DNA of 64,000 nucleotides from Pseudomonas sp. CROZ-RG-20F-R04-15 (GTDB taxonomy: Bacteria > Pseudomonadota > Gammaproteobacteria > Pseudomonadales > Pseudomonadaceae). Position 1 is the stretch's first letter. Every line of letters starts with the position of its first letter. The stretch spans positions 62,001 to 126,000 of the forward strand of contig NZ_JAKNQL010000013.1 in assembly GCF_022662375.1 (NCBI RefSeq), in the 5' to 3' direction. The notes beneath the pieces were generated by a model. The model was not told the DNA's origin. It ran no database searches and saw only the letters and a list, made by a program, of their open reading frames with translations. Below are positions 7,918-16,267 of the stretch, piece after piece. The position numbers and the translations under genes are program-made.

Positions 7918-8169
7918 GTGGCTAAAGACGAAAAGAAAAGCAAAGACAAAGGTGACGCTTCGAAAGCCAGCAAGGATTTGAAAGACAAAAAGTCATCACC
8001 TGAGAAAAAATCAGCGGCAGCTTCGGCGCTGTCCAAGTCCTCCGACAAGGACAAGAAAGACAAGAAAAAAGATGCCGAGCCGAAGAAGTCCGCCAAAAAA
8101 GCCGACAGCAAGCCTGAGAAGGCCAAGGATTCGAAGAAAGCTGACAAGCCGGCTAAAAAGAAAAAGTGA
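7918..8169 (+). CDS. Small lysine-rich, histone H1-like protein
   Basis: About 83 residues, nearly all Lys, Ala, Ser, Asp and Glu, with repeating KDKK, KSAKK and KPEKAK units and no hydrophobic segment. GTG 7918 is the best start because GAGAGG lies 8 bases upstream; an in-frame GTG at 7909 overlaps that site. The composition resembles the C-terminal tails of bacterial histone-like or nucleic-acid-binding proteins such as AlgP. The likely role is binding DNA, RNA or polyphosphate, which is inference from charge. It is a single-gene unit closed by a strong terminator. Confidence 0.65.
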   Translation: MAKDEKKSKDKGDASKASKDLKDKKSSPEKKSAAASALSKSSDKDKKDKKKDAEPKKSAKKADSKPEKAKDSKKADKPAKKKK

Positions 8170-8182
8170 TCTTGAAGACAAT

Positions 8183-8212
8183 AAAAAACCCGGCATTCAA
8201 ATCGGGTTTTTT
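8183..8212. terminator. Strong bidirectional terminator
   Basis: AAAAAACCCG (8183-8192) and CGGGTTTTTT (8203-8212) with a 10-base loop. It has a T run on both strands and serves both the lysine-rich gene (plus) and the oprB gene (minus). Confidence 0.88.
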
Positions 8213-8231
8213 ATTGCCTGCTATTTGGAGA

Positions 8232-9530
8232 TCAGAGCGCCGCTTTCACCTGCAAACCAAACACCAACGCATTGTCGATGTCCTGTCCGGAAAACGCGCC
8301 CGGCTCGATGATGTACTGCACATTCGGCCGCAGCGTCAGCCAAGGCGTGGCCTGATAGCCATAACCGAGTTCGATCAATTGCTCGGCGCTGTCCAGGTTC
8401 GGAAATGCCGTGCCGTTGTTCAATGCGGCGTCCTGCTGCACGTCACGGCTGCGCGGGTTCGGCACGGCGCGGCCGTAACCGAGAGCAACGGTGTCTCGCG
8501 GGCGACCTTCGAACGGTTTGTACAGCACCACGCCGGTGCCGTACCACTTGCTGAACGGCGAGGCTGCTTCGCTGGCCGCCGAGTACTGACCGAAAGCGTG
8601 CAGGCTGCGGCCTTCGGAGGTCGGCGAGCTCCAGACGGCTTGATCAATCAGCAAGTAATGGCCGCCGCGACCGGACACGTCTTTGTCGCTGCCGATGCGT
8701 TTCACATCAGAGCTGTCGTAGTAGTAACCGAGCTTGTACTCGCCGGGCAGGGCGCCCGCGTGTTTGTACACCAACTCGATGGGCACCACGGTGCCGGTGG
8801 TGTGTTTCGGATCAAGATGCCAGGCGCGGCTGGAGTTGCCGTTGCTTTCCGGGTCGACGTTGAACGCCGCCACACGCAATTGCCACGAGGACGACAGATC
8901 GTATTTGACCCGCACACCGAGGCGCGCGTTGGGGTAGTTGGTCCAGCCGCTGCCACCGGACATGTTCAGCGGATGGCCGCAGAAACCGGCGTTCATGAAG
9001 TTGCACAGGATGCCGCTGTCGAGACCGCCGAGGTCGTTGCCCATGGCCATGTAACCGAGTTTCACATTGAGCGCCGGAGTAAACAGGCTGCGCTCGTAAC
9101 TCAGTTCGGTCAGGCGCGTGTACAGGCCGCCGTAGTTTTCCTGGATCGGCAGGCGGTTGCCGACCAGATCTTCCGAGGCGCTGTTGCCGCGACGGTCGTT
9201 GATGGTCAACTGAACCTTGCCGGCGTTATCCACGCCGTACAGTTTGCTCAGGTCGAACTGCACGCCGAGCTTGATGTTCTGCGAGTAACGCGCCGAGCGA
9301 TGCAAGCCGCCGTCGGCGTTGTAAGCCATTTCGCCGCTGTAGTCGCCGGTGAACTTGATGCCTTGTTCATCCATCTGGTGACGCAGTCCGCCCCAGTCAC
9401 CCGTAAGGGTGCTGCGGGTCAACAGATCGGCATCGTTGTCGGCCAGCGCGGGGAGGGTGGTGGTGCATGTGAGGCCCAGCACCAGGCCTTTGAACAGGTT
9501 GGAACGGGAAAAACCAACAGCCGATAGCAT
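8232..9530 (-). CDS. oprB: Carbohydrate-selective porin OprB
   Basis: 432 residues from ATG 9530, which has AGGAAG 6 bases upstream; a longer frame to 9581 lacks a site. A signal peptide (ending ...TTTLPALA) is followed by an OprB beta-barrel: LLTRSTLTGDWGGLRHQMDEQGI near the mature N-terminus and a terminal VFGLQVKAAL suited to barrel insertion. OprB porins let glucose and other sugars through the outer membrane. It lies directly downstream of gcd in the same direction, so substrate entry and periplasmic glucose oxidation are probably coregulated. A hairpin at 9573-9596 between them may lower its expression relative to gcd. Confidence 0.92.
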   Translation of the reverse strand: MLSAVGFSRSNLFKGLVLGLTCTTTLPALADNDADLLTRSTLTGDWGGLRHQMDEQGIKFTGDYSGEMAYNADGGLHRSARYSQNIKLGVQFDLSKLYGVDNAGKVQLTINDRRGNSASEDLVGNRLPIQENYGGLYTRLTELSYERSLFTPALNVKLGYMAMGNDLGGLDSGILCNFMNAGFCGHPLNMSGGSGWTNYPNARLGVRVKYDLSSSWQLRVAAFNVDPESNGNSSRAWHLDPKHTTGTVVPIELVYKHAGALPGEYKLGYYYDSSDVKRIGSDKDVSGRGGHYLLIDQAVWSSPTSEGRSLHAFGQYSAASEAASPFSKWYGTGVVLYKPFEGRPRDTVALGYGRAVPNPRSRDVQQDAALNNGTAFPNLDSAEQLIELGYGYQATPWLTLRPNVQYIIEPGAFSGQDIDNALVFGLQVKAAL

Positions 9531-9572
9531 GTAAATCTTCCTGCAGAAAGCTTGAGCAATAGGGGGAAAGCA

Positions 9573-9596
9573 GCGCGGCACCCGAAGGTGCCGCGC
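9573..9596 (-). terminator. 10-bp hairpin with UUCG loop between gcd and oprB
   Basis: GCGCGGCACC (9573-9582) and GGTGCCGCGC (9587-9596) form a perfect stem. Read on the minus strand the loop is TTCG, the extra-stable tetraloop. Only a short TGCTTT follows in the direction of transcription, so it is more likely a partial terminator or mRNA-stabilising stem than a full stop. Confidence 0.6.
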
Positions 9597-9615
9597 TTTA
9601 CGTGAACACCTTGGT

Positions 9616-12021
9616 TTACGGCAGGGCGTAAGCCATCACGTAGTCGCCGCGATCGGTCGACTGACGCGCACCACCAGCGGTGATGACGATGTATTGCTTG
9701 CCGGTTTTCGGCGACACATAAGTCATCGGGCCGCCCTGGCTGCCAACCGGCAGACGCGCTTTCCAGACTTCTTCACCGTTGCCGCTGTTGAAGGCGCGCA
9801 GGTAGAAATCCTGGGTGCCGGCGATGAAGATCAGGCCACCTTGCGTCGACAGGGTGCCGCCGAGGGTTGGCAGGCCGATCTTGATCGGCAGGTGCATGCG
9901 GATGCCCAGCGGACCGGTGTCTTCAACAGTACCGACCGGAACCTGCCAGGCGATTTTCTGAGTCTTCATGTCGATCGCGGTCAGCGTGCCGAACGGTGGT
10001 GCCTGGCACGGAATGCCGGCTACCGACAGGAAGCGGTTTTTGTTCACGGCGTACGGCGTACCTTTCAGCGGCACGGCGCCCATGCCGGTGTTCAGCGCTT
10101 CGCCACCGCCAGCGGCCTTGCCCTGGTTCTGCGACGGGATCATCTGGATCCACAGGCCCAGGCGCATGTCGTTGACGAAGATGAAACCGTGCACCGGGTC
10201 AGTGGAGATGCTGCCCCAGTTCATGCCACCCAGCGAACCCGGGAAGCTCAGCGACTTGTCAGTGCCCGGCGCGGTGTACAAGCCGTCGTAACGCATGCCT
10301 TTGAAGTCAATGCGGCAGAGCAACTGGTCGTACGGGGTTGCGCCCCACATGTCCGATTCAGTCAGGTGCTGCGCGCCGATCTGCGGCATGCCCAGCGATT
10401 TCGGTTGGGTAGGGGAGTACGGTTCGTTCGGGATGTTCGCCGCTTTGACCGGCACTTCTTTCACGTCGGTCAGCGGTTTGCCGGTGGCACGATCAAGCAC
10501 GTAGATCTGCCCGGCCTTGGTGCCGATGACCAGCGCCGGAACGGTTTTGCCGTCCTTGGTGAAGTCGATCAAGCTCGGCTGCATCGGCAGGTCGAAGTCC
10601 CAGAGATCGTTGTGCACGGTCTGGAACACCCAGCGCTCGTCACCGCTGGTGGCGTCCAGCGCCAGAATCGAAGCACCGTAGGTGTGATCGAGTTTGCTGC
10701 GCTCGACACCGTAGATGTCGGTAGACGAGCTGCCCATCGGCAGGAACACGGTGTTGGTCGCCGGGTCGTAGGACATCGGTGCCCAGCTGTTCGGCGTGCT
10801 GCGCACGTAAGTGCTGCCGTCGGCCGGTGCGTTTTTATCCTGTGGGTTGCCCGGGTCGAAGGCCCAGCGCATGGCGCCGGTCATCACGTCGAAACCACGG
10901 ATCACGCCGCCCGGCATGTCGGTCTGCACGTTGTCAGCCACGCGACCGCCAACCACGACTGTGGTGCCGGCCATCAGCGGCGCGGACGACAACTGATAGT
11001 AGCTGTCCGGCACGTTACCCAGACCGGCCTTCAGATCAACCTGGCCGTTGTTGCCGAAACCCTGGCAAAACTCGCCGGTGTCCGCATCGACCGCGATCAG
11101 GCGCGCATCAATGGTGTTGGTCAGCAGACGACGCTGGCAATTGGCGGCAGGCGCCGGTTTGGCTTCGATGATTTTCGAATTGGCCGGCTGCGCGATGGCG
11201 GCGGTGGCGTCGAAATAAGCCATGCCACGGCAGCGCTGCCAGACTTTCGACTGGGCGTTGATGGCGTTCTTCCACAGCTCTTTACCGGTGTCGGCATCGA
11301 GGGCGATCAGATTGTTGTGCGGGGTGCAGATGAACACCTTGTTGCCGACCTGCAGCGGGGTCAGCTGATCTTCGGCGCCGTTGCCATCGCTCTCGGCGAC
11401 GTCACCGGTGTGGTAGGTCCACGCGACTTTCAGCTTGTCGACGTTGGCGCGGTTGATCTGGTCCAGCGCGGCGAAGCGGCTGCCACCTTCGGTATTGCCG
11501 TAGTGGGCCCAGTCCTTTTGCGCTTTGTCCGGCTCGACCGGAGTCAGGCCCGGGCCAGTGCCGGTTGCGGCAACGGTCGGGTGCGCGACGAACATGTTGC
11601 CTGCCGCCACAGCCACGCCGACCGCCAGCACCGCAGCCACGGCGTAAGCGCCGCGACCGGCAGCTTCACCGTTGGCCCGCTTGAGCAGCGGGTAGACCAG
11701 CGCCACGACCAGGCCGATCACACTGAACATGAACAGGCGCGAGAACACTGGCCAGAACACCAGCCCGGCGTCGCTGACTGCCCAGATCGCTGTCCCGACG
11801 AGAAACGCGGCGAACACCCACGCACCGGCCGGTTTGAAACGGGCGATCAGCAGACCGGAGATGGCCATGCCCAGACCACCCACCAGGAAGTACCACGACC
11901 CTCCCAGGCTGACCAACTTCACGCCGCCCGCAGCGAGCGCCAAGCCGAGCAGGGCGATGATCACGCCCAGCCCGACCAGAATGAATTTTGAGATGCCTGA
12001 GAGGCGTTGACTCTGCTTCAC
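9616..12021 (-). CDS. gcd: Membrane-bound PQQ-dependent glucose dehydrogenase
   Basis: 801 residues, the normal size for Gcd. The first 150 residues contain five membrane helices. The rest is the eight-bladed PQQ beta-propeller with typical segments: DWAHYGNTEGGSRFAALDQIN, LTPLQVGNKVFICTPHNNLIALDADTGKELW, WVFQTVHNDLWDFDLPMQPSL and the final KQYIVITAGGARQSTDRGDYV. It oxidises glucose to gluconolactone in the periplasm and passes electrons to ubiquinone; in pseudomonads this feeds gluconate metabolism and acid-driven phosphate solubilisation. The start is ATG 12021. A promoter and an embedded palindrome are visible at 12051-12079. Confidence 0.96.
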   Translation of the reverse strand: MKQSQRLSGISKFILVGLGVIIALLGLALAAGGVKLVSLGGSWYFLVGGLGMAISGLLIARFKPAGAWVFAAFLVGTAIWAVSDAGLVFWPVFSRLFMFSVIGLVVALVYPLLKRANGEAAGRGAYAVAAVLAVGVAVAAGNMFVAHPTVAATGTGPGLTPVEPDKAQKDWAHYGNTEGGSRFAALDQINRANVDKLKVAWTYHTGDVAESDGNGAEDQLTPLQVGNKVFICTPHNNLIALDADTGKELWKNAINAQSKVWQRCRGMAYFDATAAIAQPANSKIIEAKPAPAANCQRRLLTNTIDARLIAVDADTGEFCQGFGNNGQVDLKAGLGNVPDSYYQLSSAPLMAGTTVVVGGRVADNVQTDMPGGVIRGFDVMTGAMRWAFDPGNPQDKNAPADGSTYVRSTPNSWAPMSYDPATNTVFLPMGSSSTDIYGVERSKLDHTYGASILALDATSGDERWVFQTVHNDLWDFDLPMQPSLIDFTKDGKTVPALVIGTKAGQIYVLDRATGKPLTDVKEVPVKAANIPNEPYSPTQPKSLGMPQIGAQHLTESDMWGATPYDQLLCRIDFKGMRYDGLYTAPGTDKSLSFPGSLGGMNWGSISTDPVHGFIFVNDMRLGLWIQMIPSQNQGKAAGGGEALNTGMGAVPLKGTPYAVNKNRFLSVAGIPCQAPPFGTLTAIDMKTQKIAWQVPVGTVEDTGPLGIRMHLPIKIGLPTLGGTLSTQGGLIFIAGTQDFYLRAFNSGNGEEVWKARLPVGSQGGPMTYVSPKTGKQYIVITAGGARQSTDRGDYVMAYALP

Positions 12022-12050
12022 GTTGAGTGTCCCGTTGAAATGAGGAACGC

Positions 12051-12079
12051 ATTATATAATTAGGTAACTATCTAGTTAA
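12051..12079 (-). promoter_or_regulatory. gcd promoter with palindrome in the spacer
   Basis: Read on the minus strand, a perfect -10 TATAAT (12056-12051) is preceded by a 17-base spacer and a -35-like TTAACT (12079-12074, four of six matches). The palindrome TAACT-ATCT-AGTTA (12065-12078) overlaps the -35 and the spacer, so a repressor bound there would block RNA polymerase. The AT-rich palindrome resembles MarR or TetR operators; the regulator is unknown. Confidence 0.6.
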
Positions 12080-12273
12080 ATCACAAATTCAGTAATAAAG
12101 CGTTGTTCGTTGCCGAATAAAGCTTCCAGGTCGCAGCGGCCGCGCTCACAGGGTTGCAAAGGCTTTTGCAATCTCTGCAAAAGTGGCTGTTGCGTCAGAA
12201 AAAATCCGGGTTATGACAGCCTCTGAACTTAGCCGTTGTTTGGCGACAGCTGAAGCATGCCGATAAAAGCAGC

Positions 12274-13161
12274 TTAGCCCACATAGCGCTCGAGCCCTGA
12301 CCGCAGAGCCTCGAAGGTCACTTTGCAGCGCGGGCTGTTGCGCAGATCTTCGTGCATGGTCAGCCACACAGTCAGTCTGGGTTCGAAGAGAGGGGCGAGC
12401 ACCCGAACCAGTTCAGCGTCACGCTGCGCCACTCGCACCTGACACACGCCGATGCCTACGCCGGCGCGAATCATCGCCAACTGGGCCAGATCGCTGTCGG
12501 TACGCAAGCTGAAATGTTCGCGGCGCCACTGCGGTAACCAGTGTCTGGCGTTGCGCAGGAACGGTGTTTCCTGGTCGAACCCGATCAACGCGTGATCGGT
12601 GAGTTGTTCCAGTGTTTGTGGTGCGCCGCGAGCATCGAGGTAACGGCGGTGGGCATGCAGGCCCAGTTCAATGTCGCCGATACGTCGGGCAATCAGCGAG
12701 CCTTGTTCGGGGGCGACCATGCGCACGGCGATATCGGCCTCACGGTGCAACAGGTCCTGAACGCGATTGGTCAGCACGAGTTCAACATTGAGTTCCGGGT
12801 ATAGGCGCTGCAGCCCGGCAATCACGGGAGGCAGCACTTGCGCGCCGACCACCTCGCTGGCACTGATGCGCACGGTTCCTCGGACGCCGCACCCTTGAGC
12901 TTCGGCCGCGCGTATAAGGGCGGCGGCATTGGCGCGCATTGATTCGGCGAAAGGCTTGAGTGCCAGCGCGGCCTCTGTCGCCAGCAAACCTTGTTGCGAA
13001 CGGGTGAACAGGCTCACGCCGAGTTGCCGTTCGAGCATGTCGATGTGGCGCCCGACCGTGGGTTGCGCGACACCCAGCGCTCGTGCGGCGGCCGATAGTG
13101 AACCTTCCTGCAGCACGCTCAAGTACGAGCGGTACAGTTCCCAACTAATGTCGTTATCCAT
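12274..13161 (-). CDS. LysR family transcriptional regulator
   Basis: 295 residues. Winged helix-turn-helix at the N-terminus (SLSAAARALGVAQPTVGRHIDMLERQLGVSLF, residues 17-50), then an effector domain beginning VRISASEVVGAQVLPPV. No Shine-Dalgarno sequence precedes ATG 13161; instead a -10-like TATACA lies 7 bases upstream of the ATG, so the mRNA may be leaderless. It is divergent from the epimerase gene at 13255 and probably regulates it and itself through the palindrome at 13185-13200. Confidence 0.92.
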   Translation of the reverse strand: MDNDISWELYRSYLSVLQEGSLSAAARALGVAQPTVGRHIDMLERQLGVSLFTRSQQGLLATEAALALKPFAESMRANAAALIRAAEAQGCGVRGTVRISASEVVGAQVLPPVIAGLQRLYPELNVELVLTNRVQDLLHREADIAVRMVAPEQGSLIARRIGDIELGLHAHRRYLDARGAPQTLEQLTDHALIGFDQETPFLRNARHWLPQWRREHFSLRTDSDLAQLAMIRAGVGIGVCQVRVAQRDAELVRVLAPLFEPRLTVWLTMHEDLRNSPRCKVTFEALRSGLERYVG

Positions 13162-13171
13162 GCATAAATGT

Positions 13172-13200
13172 ATAGCGGCTAGCCGAAATTACGCAATTTC
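13172..13200 (-). promoter_or_regulatory. LysR gene promoter overlapping a 16-bp palindrome
   Basis: On the minus strand TTGCGT, a 16-base spacer and TATACA form a candidate promoter ending 7 bases before the ATG at 13161. The palindrome GAAATT-ACGC-AATTTC (13185-13200) covers its -35 region, a plausible autoregulatory LysR site shared with the divergent epimerase gene. Confidence 0.45.
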
Positions 13201-13254
13201 ATTGAGCTGTAAGTGCCTTCAGACTTCCCTCATTCCATCGAGAGGACGATCAAC

Positions 13255-14229
13255 ATGATCGCAAGTCGGCGCGTTTTGGTTTTGGGTGCAACGGGTGGCA
13301 TTGGCGGTGAAGTGGCGCGCACGCTGCGCGATTCAGGCTGGCAGGTGTGTGCGCTGCGTCGCGGTGGCCGTCCTCAGAGCGAGGTATCCGAAGGCATCAC
13401 TTGGTTTACCGGTGATGCGATGGATCGGCAGCAGGTCATGGCCGCTGCACAGGGCTGCTCAGTCATCGTCCACGCGGTCAATCCACCGGGTTATCGCGGC
13501 TGGGACCAGCAGGTCTTGCCCATGCTCGACAACACCATCGCAGCCGCCATTGCACAGGGCGCGACAATTGTCCTGCCGGGCACCGTTTATAACTACGGGC
13601 CGGATGCCTTTCCGTTACTGCACGAAGATTCGCCACAGCGACCTTTGACCCGCAAAGGTGCTTTGCGGGTTGAGCTTGAACAACGGCTGCGCAACGCCAG
13701 TACTCAGGGCTGTCGAGTGATCATTGTTCGCGCGGGCAATTTTTTCGGCCCGGCACCGGGCAATAACTGGTTTTCCCAAGGTCTGGTCAAACCGGGCAGG
13801 GCGGTGACTCGGGTGCTGCTGCCAAATGCCGAAGGCATCGGCAACCAGTGGGCCTATTTGCCTGATGTCGCCAGCACAATAGCGCAATTGCTGGAACGTC
13901 GGGAAACGCTCGAACCTTTTGCGGCGTTTCATATGGCCGGCCACTGGGACGCAGATGGCCGGCAAATGGCTGAAGCCATACGCCGCGTCGTCGCACGACG
14001 CGGCGGCAAGATGCCGAAGATCAAGACCTTCCCTTGGTGGCTGATCAGGGGGCTGTCACCCTTTGTCGAAACATTCCGCGAAATGCTGGAAGTGCGCTAT
14101 CTGTGGAATGAGCCGGTGCGCTTGAGCGGTTCGCTCTTGCAGTCGACGTTGGGGAGTGAGCCGCACACTTCGCTGGATGACGCGGTGGAGGCGACGCTGA
14201 TGGGTTTGGGGTGTCTGCGCAACCGTTAA
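13255..14229 (+). CDS. NAD(P)-dependent epimerase/dehydratase (extended SDR)
   Basis: 324 residues from ATG 13255, with GAGAGGA upstream; an in-frame start at 13213 would include the ribosome binding site. The Rossmann motif GATGGIGGEV is at residues 10-19, and the NADP-favouring ALRRGGR follows the second strand. TVYNYGP carries the active-site tyrosine in the usual Y-x-x-x-K position, but the lysine is replaced, so catalysis may be atypical. The next block (NFFGPAPGNNWFSQGL) is normal for the atypical/extended SDR family. The substrate is unknown. Its stop overlaps the end of the convergent bestrophin gene by 4 bases. Confidence 0.85.
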   Translation: MIASRRVLVLGATGGIGGEVARTLRDSGWQVCALRRGGRPQSEVSEGITWFTGDAMDRQQVMAAAQGCSVIVHAVNPPGYRGWDQQVLPMLDNTIAAAIAQGATIVLPGTVYNYGPDAFPLLHEDSPQRPLTRKGALRVELEQRLRNASTQGCRVIIVRAGNFFGPAPGNNWFSQGLVKPGRAVTRVLLPNAEGIGNQWAYLPDVASTIAQLLERRETLEPFAAFHMAGHWDADGRQMAEAIRRVVARRGGKMPKIKTFPWWLIRGLSPFVETFREMLEVRYLWNEPVRLSGSLLQSTLGSEPHTSLDDAVEATLMGLGCLRNR

Positions 14230-15128
14230 GCGTTCTCTTCAATCCTGCGCACATTGCCCAACGAATCACGCTGCATCGATTGCAGGTTCTTCTCGATGGT
14301 TTCGCACAGCGCTTCCATCTGAATCTGATGTTCGCTGTGGCGAAACGGACTTTGCAGATCGGTGCCAATGCGCTCGATGGCCAGCAGCATGAAGCCGACC
14401 ACGGTCGAAGCCAGCGGCGTGAACCAGCCCAAGGATTCCACCAGCCCGATCGGCACGATCAGGCAGAACAGTGAAATAAACAGCCGTGGGAAATACACAT
14501 AAGGGTAGGGCAGCGGTGTATTCGCGATCCGCTCCATACCGCCCTGACTGTTGGACAAATCCACCAAGGTCGATTCCAATCGCGCCAAACGGATGCTGTC
14601 CAGGCGCCCGGCCTTGTATTCCCTTGCAAGCAAGGTCGCGGAGCCGGTGAGGATGTCGTTGGCAAAGTTGTTGGTGGTGCCATTGCGCGCGAACTCATCG
14701 GCGGGAATAAATGCCCGGACTTCCTCAGGACAAGGCTGACCTTGCAGGTGCGCCGCGAGGCAATTCACGTAGGCGACGTGACGGCGCAACAGAGTCGACT
14801 TGACCGGATTCACCTCGCTGCCGGGATCATCCAGCAACGTCAGCACCTGGCGGGCGAAGCTGCGTGAATTGTTGATCATCGAACCCCATAACGTCCGTGC
14901 TTCCCACCAGCGGTTGTAAGCGCTGCTGTTGCGGAAACTGATCAGCACGATCAAGGCCGAACCCAATAACGTCAGGGGCATCAATGGCAGATTCAACTTG
15001 GCATTGAGGAACAGCATGAAGTCGACGGTGACGGCGATGTCCCAGAGCAGCAGCCAGAACAACGCCCAGCCGACATAGCCCAGAGTCTTGATGATCAAAC
15101 GGTATTTTTTGACGATGGCAGCTTTCAA
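14226..15128 (-). CDS. Bestrophin-family (YneE/UPF0187) membrane protein
   Basis: 300 residues with the bacterial bestrophin pattern: two N-terminal membrane helices (GYVGWALFWLLLWDIAVTVDF, LTLLGSALIVLISFRNSSAYNRWWEARTLWGSMINNSR) carrying the invariant FRNSSAYNRWWEARxxWG block, and two later helices (FPRLFISLFCLIVPIGLVESLGWFTPLASTVVGFMLLAIERIG). Homologues form pentameric channels; the Klebsiella protein conducts cations. The physiological role in pseudomonads is unknown. It is upstream of nothing in its direction except the convergent epimerase gene, so it is a single unit. Confidence 0.92.
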   Translation of the reverse strand: MKAAIVKKYRLIIKTLGYVGWALFWLLLWDIAVTVDFMLFLNAKLNLPLMPLTLLGSALIVLISFRNSSAYNRWWEARTLWGSMINNSRSFARQVLTLLDDPGSEVNPVKSTLLRRHVAYVNCLAAHLQGQPCPEEVRAFIPADEFARNGTTNNFANDILTGSATLLAREYKAGRLDSIRLARLESTLVDLSNSQGGMERIANTPLPYPYVYFPRLFISLFCLIVPIGLVESLGWFTPLASTVVGFMLLAIERIGTDLQSPFRHSEHQIQMEALCETIEKNLQSMQRDSLGNVRRIEENA

Positions 15129-15250
15129 ACGGAAACCTCGTGGCGAGCGGTAGGCGTTAACGCCTTAGCTCGGACGCTGTTTTCACGGGAAGGTTCGGTT
15201 GTTGCCGTCACCGCCCGGCCGATGACATCGACTCGGTGTAGACGTGCCAC

Positions 15251-16258
15251 TCACTCCGCGAGCGCTTTGCCCTTGGCAACTGAAAACGCTTGCGGCAGGC
15301 GCGCACCATTCTTCGCCGCCAGAATCTCCGCCATCACGCTGACGGCGATTTCCGCAGGCGTCTTGCTGCCAATGTACAGGCCGATCGGCCCATGCAAGCG
15401 CTCAAGCGACGCCTCGGTTTCACCAAAATGTTCGATCAGGCGTTCGCGGCGCAGCTGGCTGTTGCGCCGCGAGCCGATCGCTCCGATGTAGAACGCCGGC
15501 CCGTGCAGCGCTTCGAGCAGCGCCAGATCGTCGAGTTTGGGGTCATGACTCAAGGCGACGATGCAGGTGCGCAGGTCGACCGCAAAGTCCCGCACCACGT
15601 CATCCGGCATGCCGACGATGCGCTCGACACCGTCTATCGCCCACGTCTCGATGTACTCGGGGCGCGGATCGCACACCGCCACTTTGAACCCGTTGAACAA
15701 CGCCATGGTCGCCAGATACTCGGCCAGCGCACCCGCCCCGATCATCAGCATCCGATAGCCCGGTCCCAAAGTGTTGAGCATCTGTGCGCCATCGAAGCTG
15801 AATTGTTCCGGCGTCGTGGTGGGTTCGAGCGTGACCTGACCGGACTCCAACACCAAGCGACGACGAACCAGTTGCCCGGCATCCAGTTGCGTCAGCAACT
15901 CATCAAGCGACTGCCACGCCGGGTTGAACTCGAGGATCAATTCAAGCGTGCCACCGCACGGCAAGCCGAAACGATGCGCCTCATCGGCACTGACGCCATA
16001 GCGCACCACTTGCGGTGCGCTGTCACTAAACGCGTTGCCGCCATGGGCGGTGGTATAGCGATGGATCAGATCGTCTTCGATGCAGCCGCCGGACACGCTG
16101 CCCACCACGCGACCATCCTCACGCAAGGCCAGCATCGACCCGGTCGGCCGTGGTGAAGAACCCCAGGTGCGCGCCACCGTGGCGAGCAATACACGCTCGC
16201 CGGCGGCGAGCCAGTCCCGCGCCGTGCGCAGGACCAGCAAGTCGATGCTTTCCATCAA
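15251..16258 (-). CDS. XdhC family molybdenum-cofactor maturation protein
   Basis: 335 residues. The N-terminal XdhC/CoxI domain contains VARTWGSSPRPTGSMLALREDGRVVGSVSGGCIEDDL (residues 24-60), including the conserved GSVSGGCIE loop. The C-terminal Rossmann domain contains LMIGAGALAEYLATMALFNGFKVAVCDPR. XdhC proteins bind molybdenum cofactor, help sulfurate it and insert it into xanthine-dehydrogenase family enzymes. It is the last gene of the operon 20339-15251 and starts 10 bases after the cytochrome c stop, so it most likely matures the molybdopterin subunit encoded at 17638-19884. Confidence 0.93.
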   Translation of the reverse strand: MMESIDLLVLRTARDWLAAGERVLLATVARTWGSSPRPTGSMLALREDGRVVGSVSGGCIEDDLIHRYTTAHGGNAFSDSAPQVVRYGVSADEAHRFGLPCGGTLELILEFNPAWQSLDELLTQLDAGQLVRRRLVLESGQVTLEPTTTPEQFSFDGAQMLNTLGPGYRMLMIGAGALAEYLATMALFNGFKVAVCDPRPEYIETWAIDGVERIVGMPDDVVRDFAVDLRTCIVALSHDPKLDDLALLEALHGPAFYIGAIGSRRNSQLRRERLIEHFGETEASLERLHGPIGLYIGSKTPAEIAVSVMAEILAAKNGARLPQAFSVAKGKALAE

Positions 16259-16267
16259 TCTCTCCTC

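Noticed and set aside
9694-11991. A 765-codon open frame on the plus strand opposite gcd
   Set aside because: It is the antisense shadow of the high-GC gcd gene, with His/Arg-rich translation and no family resemblance. Similar long shadows lie opposite oprB (8166-9527) and the molybdopterin subunit (17785-19434).
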